Of a DNA stretch of 64,000 bases, positions 57,959-64,000 are shown one piece after another. A program made the translations under genes and the position numbers. Position 1 is the stretch's first letter. Each line of letters opens with the position of its first letter. The stretch lies in contig JBHJGM010000001.1 in assembly GCA_050331815.1 (NCBI GenBank), positions 1 through 64,000 on the forward strand, read 5' to 3'. A model generated the notes under the pieces. The model did no database searches and was not told the origin of the DNA. It saw only the letters and a list, made by a program, of their open reading frames with translations. This DNA comes from JBHJGM01 sp050331815 (GTDB taxonomy: Bacteria; Verrucomicrobiota; Verrucomicrobiia; Opitutales; JBHJGM01).

Positions 57959-59221
57959 ATGTCAGCAAACGGGGTGATGAGGGAGCGTGTGGTTTTGACA
58001 GGCATCGGCCTGACCGCGCCAAACGGAAATTCACTGGGGGAGTTCCGGGAGAATTTGCTGGCGGGCAAGGCGCAGCTGCAGCGCATCCCGATCCGTCACA
58101 TGGGCGATCTGCCGGCGGGCGTCTGCGACTTTGACACCATGCGCTACCAGAAGCGCAAAGAGGTGCGCAATGGCACGCGCGCGGGCTCCATCGCCATCTA
58201 CTGCGCCCGTGAGGCTATCGCCGACGCCGGCATCGACTGGGAGCGCGTGGACACCTCGCGAGTGGGGGTGTACGTGGGCATCACCGAGCACGGCAACGTC
58301 GAGACCGAGAACGAAGTTTTCAACCTCGGGCAGTTCGACAACGAGGTGAAGTACTGGAATCACCACCACAATCCGCGCACCATCGCCAACAACCCCGCAG
58401 GTGAGATCACGCTGAACCTCAAGATCACCGGGCCGCATTACACCATCGGGGCCGCTTGCGCGGCGGGTAACGCGGGCCTCATTCAGGCGGTGCAGATGCT
58501 GATGCTCGGTGAGTGCGACCTGGCGATTGCCGGGGGCGTCAGCGAAAGCATCCACACCTTTGGGATTTTCGCGGGTTTCAAGAGCCAGGGGGCCCTCGGC
58601 GAGCACGAGGACGTCAACCAGGCGAGCCGTCCCTTCGACGCCACGCGCAACGGCATTGTCGTGAGCGAAGGCGGGTGCCTGTATACGCTGGAGCGCTTGA
58701 GCGATGCCCAAGCCCGCGGCGCGAAAATACACGGTGAAATCATCGGTTGGGCCATGAACTCGGATGCGACCGACGCGGTCCTGCCCAACCCAGAGCGGCA
58801 GGCGCAGTGTATGCAGCGGGCCATCGCACGGGCCGGCCTGAAGCTGGAGGATGTCGACCTGGTCAACACGCACGCCACCTCGACGCCCCAGGGGGACCCG
58901 CAGGAAATCCAGGCCGTGCGCACCGTCTTCGACAACGGGGCCCAGCCCTGGGTGAACAACACCAAGAGCTTCATCGGGCACTGCATGGGGGCGGCCGGCG
59001 CGCTCGAACTGGCGGGGAATCTGCCCTCCTTTGCCGATAAAATGGTGCACCCAACCATCAACGTCGAAAAGCTTGACCCGGCCTGCGAATTTCCCAGCCT
59101 AGTCGTCAATCAGCCCCGGGAAGCCGGTCGTCTGGACGTTATCCTGAATAATTCATTCGGGATGCTCGGGACGAATTCGGTTTTGCTCGTCAGGCGCTTT
59201 GACGAAGCCGCAACAAATTGA
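57959..59221 (+). CDS. Beta-ketoacyl-ACP synthase (KAS II/FabF-like)
   Basis: A 420-residue thiolase-fold ketosynthase that condenses acyl groups with malonyl-ACP. The catalytic triad is complete: Cys167 in IGAACAAGNAGL, His305 in VNTHATSTPQGDP and His341 in SFIGHCMGAAGALELAG. It resembles FabF but carries a variant nucleophile region, as in ketosynthases of aryl-polyene or specialised pathways. The ATG at 57959 is 69 bases from the IS right end, which probably replaced the native promoter region. An acyl carrier protein follows after 66 bases and a CrtI-like flavoprotein after that, so it is more likely part of a specialised polyene or lipid pathway than the housekeeping FabF. Confidence 0.9.
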   Translation: MSANGVMRERVVLTGIGLTAPNGNSLGEFRENLLAGKAQLQRIPIRHMGDLPAGVCDFDTMRYQKRKEVRNGTRAGSIAIYCAREAIADAGIDWERVDTSRVGVYVGITEHGNVETENEVFNLGQFDNEVKYWNHHHNPRTIANNPAGEITLNLKITGPHYTIGAACAAGNAGLIQAVQMLMLGECDLAIAGGVSESIHTFGIFAGFKSQGALGEHEDVNQASRPFDATRNGIVVSEGGCLYTLERLSDAQARGAKIHGEIIGWAMNSDATDAVLPNPERQAQCMQRAIARAGLKLEDVDLVNTHATSTPQGDPQEIQAVRTVFDNGAQPWVNNTKSFIGHCMGAAGALELAGNLPSFADKMVHPTINVEKLDPACEFPSLVVNQPREAGRLDVILNNSFGMLGTNSVLLVRRFDEAATN

Positions 59222-59287
59222 CTTTCAGGTATAAAGCACCTGTGCGGGTCGCCCGATTGCGGCCCTTGGACCCAGTTGCAAAGGACT

Positions 59288-59548
59288 ATGAACAGAGAAC
59301 GCGTTAAGGAAATTATCCTCAATATCATCGCGGACATTTACCCCGAGGTGGAGGCGATGAAGGTCGACCCGGCGGTGCGTCTGCGTGACCAGCTCGACCT
59401 GGATTCGATGGACTTTCTCGACATTGTGATGGCCCTGCGCAAAGAGCACGGCATCGAAGTGCCTGAGCCGGACTACCCGCAATTAGCCACTCTGGAAAGC
59501 TGCGCGGACTACCTCCTGCCAAAGTTTGAGTCGACCGCGGCGCGCTAG
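59288..59548 (+). CDS. Acyl carrier protein
   Basis: An 86-residue carrier protein. The four-helix pattern is visible, with RVKEIILNIIADIYPEVEAM for helix 1, and the 4'-phosphopantetheine Ser40 in LRDQLDLDSMDFLDIV. The attachment motif is DSMDFLD rather than the housekeeping DSLDTVE, which fits a pathway-specific ACP as seen in aryl-polyene or PKS-like clusters. An AAGGA ribosome site precedes the ATG at 59288. It lies between the ketosynthase and the CrtI-like oxidoreductase. Confidence 0.93.
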   Translation: MNRERVKEIILNIIADIYPEVEAMKVDPAVRLRDQLDLDSMDFLDIVMALRKEHGIEVPEPDYPQLATLESCADYLLPKFESTAAR

Positions 59549-59575
59549 AGTCGGCGTCCGTTCCATCCACTGACC

Positions 59576-61027
59576 TTGTCCCGGACCGACGGCGAGCGCT
59601 ACGACTGCGTCATTATCGGGGCGGGTATGTCTGGGCTGGCGGCCGGGATTCGGCTGGCCATGTTCGACCAGCGAACGCTCATTCTTGAGCGTCACAATGC
59701 GGCGGGTGGGCTCAACAGCTTCTACAGCTTCGACGGACGCAAGTACGACGTCGGGCTGCACGCGTTGACGAATTTTGCGCCGGCCCGCGAACGCGGGCGC
59801 CCCCTGACCAAGCTGCTGCGGCAGCTGCGGCTGAACTGGGACGACCTGGACCTGGCGCAGCAGCGAGGCTCGCGAATGGCGATTCCGGGCTGCGACCTCT
59901 GTTTCTCCAATGATTTTGCCATGTTGGAAAGCGAGGTGGCGCGCGCCTTTCCAAAGCAGATCGATGGCTTTCGCGCGCTGGCCCAGGCTGTCCGCGAAAC
60001 GGACGAAACCGCGCTCGACGTGGAGGCAGTCTCCGCGCGCGCCGTCATGGCCGCTCATCTGAGTGACCGCGTCCTGATCGATCTGCTGCTGGTGCCGCTC
60101 ATGTACTACGGCAGCGCCCGTGAGCATGATTTGGACTGGCCGCAGTTTTGCATTCTGTTCAAGGCGCTCTTTTTTGAAGGCTTCGCGCGGCCTTTTGAGG
60201 GGGTGCGGCGCATTGTACGGCTGCTGACCAAACGGTTTAAGGAAGTTGGGGGCGAGCGCCGGATGAAGTGCGGCGTACGGCAACTCACCCCGGATACCGA
60301 AGGCGTGACTGTCGCATTGGACACAGGGGAGACCGTCCGCGCTGGGCAGGTGCTGTCCTCAATCGGCAAGGTGGAGACCGAGCGATTGCTTAATTTCTCG
60401 GCCGATGACGCCGGTTCATCGGGAAGCGGCGCGCCGACGGACGAAACACAGGTCGGGCGGCTCTCGTTCGTTGAGACAATCACGATTTTTTCGGAGCAAC
60501 CGGCGGCATTCGGCTGGGAGGACACCATCGTCTTTTTTAACGACTCGGAGCGTTTTCACTATGAGCGTCCGAACGATCTGGTCGACCCTCGCAGCGGGGT
60601 GATCTGCATTCCCAACAATTACGCCTACAGCGAGGAACGAAAGCTCGGGGAAGGCGTGTTTCGCATCACCGCGCTGGCAAGCCACCCCCGCTGGACGTCC
60701 CTGCCAGAAACGGACTATCAGGCTGCCAAAAAAGTCTGGTTCGCACAGCTGCAGGCAAAGGCCCGAAAGTTTCTCCCGCCTGTCGACACCGCGCGACTCG
60801 AGTCGGCCACCGTGACCACCGACATGTTCACCCCCCGCACCATTGAAAAATTCACCGGGCACCTCGGTGGAGCCGTCTATGGCGCGCCCGAAAAATCGCG
60901 CCGCGGCGAGACTTCGGCAGCGAATGTGCATCTGATTGGTACTGACCAGGGCTTCCTGGGTATTACCGGGGCGATGCTCTCAGGCATCACGATTGCGAAT
61001 CTGAAAGTGCTCTCCGCGTCGGTTTGA
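59576..61027 (+). CDS. Phytoene-desaturase-like FAD-dependent oxidoreductase
   Basis: A 483-residue flavoprotein of the CrtI/amine-oxidase group. It opens with YDCVIIGAGMSGLAAGIRLAMFDQ, then LILERHNAAGGLNSFYSFDGRKYDVGLHALTNF, typical of desaturases and retinol saturases, and ends with GGAVYGAPEKSR and LIGTDQGFLGITGAMLSGITIAN. The start is a TTG at 59576; no ATG is available upstream. With a ketosynthase and an acyl carrier protein directly upstream (28-base gap), it likely acts on an ACP-bound or polyene chain rather than on phytoene. No phytoene synthase gene is seen nearby. Confidence 0.88.
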   Translation: MSRTDGERYDCVIIGAGMSGLAAGIRLAMFDQRTLILERHNAAGGLNSFYSFDGRKYDVGLHALTNFAPARERGRPLTKLLRQLRLNWDDLDLAQQRGSRMAIPGCDLCFSNDFAMLESEVARAFPKQIDGFRALAQAVRETDETALDVEAVSARAVMAAHLSDRVLIDLLLVPLMYYGSAREHDLDWPQFCILFKALFFEGFARPFEGVRRIVRLLTKRFKEVGGERRMKCGVRQLTPDTEGVTVALDTGETVRAGQVLSSIGKVETERLLNFSADDAGSSGSGAPTDETQVGRLSFVETITIFSEQPAAFGWEDTIVFFNDSERFHYERPNDLVDPRSGVICIPNNYAYSEERKLGEGVFRITALASHPRWTSLPETDYQAAKKVWFAQLQAKARKFLPPVDTARLESATVTTDMFTPRTIEKFTGHLGGAVYGAPEKSRRGETSAANVHLIGTDQGFLGITGAMLSGITIANLKVLSASV

Positions 61028-61037
61028 GTGTGCAATC

Positions 61038-61181
61038 TCAGTCGCTGAAGGAAAGCACGTACAGTGTGTGCAACACTGCATAGGTAACGATGGCCATGAC
61101 CACCCAGACGGTCGGAATGCGAAAGACGCCCCGGGCGGGTCCGGGGTTTCTGTCGGGTTGCTTGGCGTCACGTTCACGCAT
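61038..61181 (-). CDS. Small single-helix membrane protein
   Basis: A 47-residue ORF from the ATG at 61181: a charged and Pro-rich start (MRERDAKQPDRNPGPARG), then one membrane helix (IPTVWVVMAIVTYAVLHTLY) and a short tail ending SFSD. It occupies the gap between the convergent flavoprotein gene and clpS. Such tiny charged-plus-helix proteins are common in this phylum. No family name is known to me. Confidence 0.6.
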   Translation of the reverse strand: MRERDAKQPDRNPGPARGVFRIPTVWVVMAIVTYAVLHTLYVLSFSD

Positions 61182-61272
61182 TTATTAGCGTCTGGCGGGG
61201 GCTCACTTTTCTCAAGCGCCGATTGCGTTTTAAGGCCAAGACGGTTTGGATCGAAGTACTAATGTAGACGGA

Positions 61273-61623
61273 ATGCCTGATCCTAAACGCACGCGCACGC
61301 TGCCCGCGCTGCCGGCTCCGATGTTGACCGGTGGTAACGAATTTGAAGGCACGCCCGAAACCACCACTGCCACCCTGGATGCCGTGGAGCCTCCCTGGCA
61401 GGTGGTCGTGCTCAACGATCCGGTCAACCTAATGTCTTACGTTGTGATGGTTTTTCGCAAAGTGTTCGGATACACGCAGGAACGGGCACGCAAGCACATG
61501 CTCGAAGTGCATCACGAGGGACGCTCGGTGCTCTGGACTGGCGCGCGCGAGCGGGCTGAGCATTTCGTTCATCAACTGCACCAATGGCAGCTCAGTAGCC
61601 GAATCGAACGTGGCGATGAATAA
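61273..61623 (+). CDS. clpS: ClpS adaptor protein
   Basis: A 116-residue ClpS adaptor that delivers N-degron substrates to the ClpAP protease. The core has PPWQVVVLNDPVNLMSYVVMVFRKVFGY with the conserved Asn-Asp-Pro and Met residues of the binding pocket, then ARKHMLEVHHEGRSVLWTGARERAEHFVHQLHQWQL. A 45-residue N-terminal Pro/Thr-rich extension is typical of adaptors of this type. The ATG at 61273 is chosen over a TTG at 61246. Its stop overlaps the DUF2017 start by eight bases. Confidence 0.95.
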   Translation: MPDPKRTRTLPALPAPMLTGGNEFEGTPETTTATLDAVEPPWQVVVLNDPVNLMSYVVMVFRKVFGYTQERARKHMLEVHHEGRSVLWTGARERAEHFVHQLHQWQLSSRIERGDE

Positions 61624-62179
61624 TCTGACCATTCCCTGCAGTCCGACACTGCTGGCTCCCTTGAACGATCTGGTGGCCTCGGTCGTGCGCTCGATGGGCG
61701 ACGAACTTGCCTTGAACGCCAATTACACCAGCGGTGACGCCGAACTGGATGCCGTTTTGGAGTCGAGCCTGATCGAGGAGATGCAGGAAGACTGCTCGCG
61801 GCTGGAGGCTGTCTTTCGTGAAAGCGACAACGGTCAGGGACAACTGGTTATTCGGCTGGAAGAGGGTGAGGCCATTTTGCGCGCGTCTTCGGCGGTGCGT
61901 CTGCGCCTGCGGCGGACGCTGCTGCGCGGAGTGCCTGACGAGGTGCTCGAGCGTGGCGAAGTCGATTTGCAGAATCTCGCCACTCTCGAGCAGCGCGGAT
62001 ACATGGGCTATGTCTTTCTGGCGAACCTGCAGGAAGTCCTCGTGCGTTTCATGGACCCGGGGGCGACGGACGCCATTCCGGAAGAGGCCGAAGATCCTTT
62101 TGGATTCGAAACCGATGGCGGTGAACCCGACGACGATCCGGATGACGACACTCCATTTGACGGTAAAAAGTGGGGCTGA
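61616..62179 (+). CDS. DUF2017 family protein
   Basis: A 187-residue acidic protein in the classic position after clpS, matching DUF2017, a family best known from Actinobacteria beside clpS. The body is alpha-helical (LNDLVASVVRSMGDELALNA, AVRLRLRRTLLRGVPDEVLERG, LEQRGYMGYVFLANLQEVLVRFM) and the tail is a long run of Asp, Glu, Gly and Pro. The start ATG at 61616 overlaps clpS by eight bases (ATGAATAA), so the two proteins are made together. Function is unknown. Confidence 0.8.
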   Translation: MNNLTIPCSPTLLAPLNDLVASVVRSMGDELALNANYTSGDAELDAVLESSLIEEMQEDCSRLEAVFRESDNGQGQLVIRLEEGEAILRASSAVRLRLRRTLLRGVPDEVLERGEVDLQNLATLEQRGYMGYVFLANLQEVLVRFMDPGATDAIPEEAEDPFGFETDGGEPDDDPDDDTPFDGKKWG

Positions 62180-62221
62180 CCTGCGCGCGGCTTACAGTCT
62201 TTTCAAAGGCGCTTCTGGGGT

Positions 62222-62250
62222 TTGCAAACACGGGCCGCTGCCGATAGATT
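62222..62250 (+). promoter_or_regulatory. Promoter of the 6S RNA
   Basis: TTGCAA (62222-62227), a 17-base spacer and TAGATT (62245-62250) form a sigma-70-type promoter. Its predicted start is near 62258, exactly at the 5' end of the closing stem of the 6S RNA. Confidence 0.7.
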
Positions 62251-62258
62251 TTGTCTAA

Positions 62259-62445
62259 CGAACTCCCTGCAGTGTTCGTGGCACAAAACGCCGTTCCTCT
62301 CCTTATGTTTTTTAAACCGGGAGCTTGAACGCTGGAGTGGCTGCCATGCCGTAAACCGGAAGGCAAAAGCTTCGCAACGGGCACCCACCTTACCAACCGA
62401 GGTAAGAGAACAGTGTTTCGGACGGCACAGGTGGGGAGTTCGTTT
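62259..62445 (+). ncRNA. ssrS: 6S RNA
   Basis: About 187 bases with the layout of 6S RNA, which binds RNA polymerase as a promoter mimic. The ends pair perfectly: CGAACTCCC at 62259-62267 with GGGAGTTCG at 62434-62442, followed by a T7 run. The internal landmark GGGCACCCACCT is followed by the TTACC/GGTAA hairpin (62391-62405), the position of the equivalent hairpin in known 6S RNAs, and a long central open region lies before it. Length matches the usual 180-190 bases, and a promoter sits directly upstream. It is in a 427-base gap between DUF2017 and lpxI. The remaining gap (62446-62606) shows nothing else. Confidence 0.78.
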
Positions 62446-62606
62446 TTTTGTCGGGAAGTCGGATGGTCCGTTGGGTCTAGATGTCGTGTTGTCGGGCTGT
62501 CGGGAGATGTGAGTGACGCTGCGGGACGGCTTTTTTCTTGGCGTACAGGGGTACGCTTCTCTCTGCGCGGATCACTGATTGTGCGCGACCTATGGCGCGG
62601 TATTTT

Positions 62607-63458
62607 CTAACTGAAGCCTAGGAGAGTGATGCCGGCGTTTTTGGCGGCGGTGAGCACCTCAGGCTTGTCCAGGAGGATGACCTGACCGGCATGGAGGGCG
62701 GCGGCGCGTAGGCCGGCTTGTCTCATGGTTTCCAGGGTTTTCAGGCCGAAGACCGGCACATCGAAACGGTAATCCTGCGCGGGCTTGACTGTCTTCACAA
62801 AAAGGGCGTCGCGAGCGCCAAAGGTGCCGGCACGTTCCAGCATGGTATCGGTCCCTTCGAAGGCCTCGACGGCCAGAACCGTCCCTCGGGCGACCACCAC
62901 CCCCTGGCCGATGTCAAGCCGGGCACACTCGCGGGCAACCTGCTGACCGAAGCTCAGCGACTCGGCATCGGGCAGGCGTTTGCCGCGCACCATGACGCCT
63001 TCGGAAGCCAGCTGATCGTCGAGGCAAGCGCGCGCGTCAAGCAGGCGCACATCGCGTTTCTGAATCTCGTTGGCGAGTGCTCCGAAGATGGTTTCAGCGT
63101 TACGCTGCTTGAGCGCGGCCAGCATGCGGATCGCCTTGAGGTCGGGATGCAGCCCCTTGAAGAGGCGACGCGGCGTGATCTGGCCGGCCATGATCGCGTA
63201 CCCAACCTCGAGCTTCCGCAGTGCCTTGAGCAGGTGACCCACTTGACCGACCTTGATGCGTACTCGATGCGCTGCGTCGAAATCGTTCCAGAGGGTTTCC
63301 TCGGTCTCGCCCTCGAAAGCGATCAGCCGGACCGGGATACCGGCGGCGCGCAGCCGCACGCAGGTTAGAATGGGGTAACGGCGCTGCCCTGCGATGATAG
63401 CAACCGGACGCGTGGGGTCGAAATCTGCCGGCAGAAAGCGCGAACGAGCGTCAGCCAT
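62607..63458 (-). CDS. lpxI: UDP-2,3-diacylglucosamine pyrophosphatase LpxI
   Basis: A 283-residue LpxI (DUF1009), which hydrolyses UDP-2,3-diacylglucosamine to lipid X in lipid A synthesis at the inner membrane. It has VAIIAGQRRYPILTCVRLRAAG at the N-terminus, VGHLLKALRKLEVGYAIMAGQITP, GVMVRGKRLPDAESLSFGQQVA, GQGVVVARGTVLAVEAFEGTDTMLERAG with the conserved acidic residue, and FVKTVKPAQDYRFDVPVFGLKTLE, all diagnostic. It shows that the organism makes lipid A by the LpxI route. It begins 11 bases after the end of the next gene upstream on the same strand, so both may share a transcript. Confidence 0.94.
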   Translation of the reverse strand: MADARSRFLPADFDPTRPVAIIAGQRRYPILTCVRLRAAGIPVRLIAFEGETEETLWNDFDAAHRVRIKVGQVGHLLKALRKLEVGYAIMAGQITPRRLFKGLHPDLKAIRMLAALKQRNAETIFGALANEIQKRDVRLLDARACLDDQLASEGVMVRGKRLPDAESLSFGQQVARECARLDIGQGVVVARGTVLAVEAFEGTDTMLERAGTFGARDALFVKTVKPAQDYRFDVPVFGLKTLETMRQAGLRAAALHAGQVILLDKPEVLTAAKNAGITLLGFS

Positions 63459-63469
63459 AAGTGCAAGTC

Positions 63470-64000
63470 TTACTCTTCAATCGTCTCGAAGAAATCCTTC
63501 GGCAGGACCACGAGCGGCACCGGCTGCCAGTCCTTGCCCTCGCCGGTGGTCTCAAAAACGACGCGCCGGGACGAGCGCTGCGCCATCAAGAGGGGCGGGG
63601 CGATTTCGTCGAGTTCTTGCTCGGTGTAGTCGCGCAGTTGGTAGCCGCGCGGGTCGTCGAGGTCGGTCTTCAGGTACTGGCGCGTCAGCAGCGTTGGGCC
63701 GGCGTCCGCCCCGTGCGGGCGGTAGCGGGCGCTGCCGGTGATGAGAAAAGCCTCCATCGTGGTGGGGCCGTTGACGCGGATGAACAGGTTGCGGATGTCG
63801 GCCGTGAGGACGCCGTCGGGCGTGCGAATTTCCATGGTGGAGAAGGGGCGCTTGCCACGTTCACGATGGACGAAAGCCACGCTGCCGCGCTCGACCGACA
63901 TGCGCAGCTTGGAGGCTGTGGGCTCGATGTCTTTGTCCTCCGGTGAAGGCTCGAAGGGTACCTGGATCAGCTCCTCGATGGTGAAGCGCGCGTCGGTGCC
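63470..64000 (-). CDS. Unidentified protein, C-terminal part (cut by window edge)
   Basis: The frame is open from the window edge (64000) to a stop at 63470, giving at least 176 residues. Visible segments are DARFTIEELIQVPFEPSPEDKD, SVERGSVAFVHRERGKRPFS, EIRTPDGVLTADIRNLFIRVNG, FLITGSARYRPHGADAGPTLLTRQYLKTD and the C-terminus WQPVPLVVLPKDFFETIEE. It is a mixed alpha/beta protein without a recognised family or signal in the visible part; the real start is outside the window. It lies just upstream of lpxI on the same strand. Confidence 0.7.
   Translation of the reverse strand, partial: GTDARFTIEELIQVPFEPSPEDKDIEPTASKLRMSVERGSVAFVHRERGKRPFSTMEIRTPDGVLTADIRNLFIRVNGPTTMEAFLITGSARYRPHGADAGPTLLTRQYLKTDLDDPRGYQLRDYTEQELDEIAPPLLMAQRSSRRVVFETTGEGKDWQPVPLVVLPKDFFETIEE

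Overview
The window looks like a chromosomal segment of a GC-rich, Gram-negative member of the Verrucomicrobiota, probably near the Opitutae. This is inferred from gene content only: a PEP-CTERM protein, a sulfatase, an AraC/phytanoyl-CoA dioxygenase pair, an ExbB-ExbD-ExbD set with a large TonB-position protein, large FG-GAP and DUF3352-like secreted proteins, LpxI and DUF2490-type envelope genes. No rRNA is present, so the taxonomic call is soft. Most genes are dense, ordinary chromosomal genes. One 2.3-kb insertion sequence is the only clear mobile element, and no CRISPR array or prophage is seen.

Positions 1-10.7 kb hold a succinate-to-propionate module. On the minus strand are methylmalonyl-CoA mutase small and large subunits with a PEP-CTERM gene wedged between them. 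On the plus strand are methylmalonyl-CoA epimerase, a membrane decarboxylase (carboxyltransferase, small membrane subunit, biotin carrier, sodium-pumping beta subunit), an unknown secreted repeat protein and a succinyl-CoA:acetate-type CoA-transferase. Together they could convert succinyl-CoA to propionyl-CoA while exporting sodium, or run in reverse for propionate use. A Thermus-type isocitrate dehydrogenase follows.

Positions 12.5-16.7 kb are a minus-strand run: glycosyltransferase, HI0933-type flavoprotein, DUF2141 protein, lipoprotein and DUF3817 membrane protein. Positions 16.9-23.5 kb carry cysK, a photolyase/SDR/amine-oxidase-like operon, a DMT transporter broken by one in-frame TAG, dtd and a 3-methyladenine glycosylase. 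Positions 23.5-28.7 kb are a tightly overlapping cassette of trypsin-like protease, DUF3352-like protein and FG-GAP protein. Two paralogous CheY-like regulators, an EVE protein, tRNA-Thr(CGU), a TetR/ABC1-kinase pair, an outer-membrane protein and a sulfatase follow.

Positions 35-40 kb contain a candidate structured RNA ending in a strong terminator, a methyltransferase and the ExbB/ExbD/ExbD operon. Positions 40-51 kb have AraC/PhyH, transketolase, hisI, peptidase E, a beta-helix protein, a dienelactone hydrolase fused to a TolR/ExbD-like domain, and assorted conserved proteins. Positions 51-54.4 kb hold amtB-glnK behind a sigma-54-like site, and a PsiE-like membrane protein.

Between galE and a ketosynthase-ACP-FAD oxidoreductase mini-cluster lies an IS1-like element with perfect 18-bp inverted repeats and 8-bp target duplications. 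It carries a P63C-domain gene, a tRNA-like fold and a small coupled ORF as passengers. The window closes with clpS-DUF2017, a well-supported 6S RNA candidate with its own promoter, lpxI, and the end of an unidentified gene.
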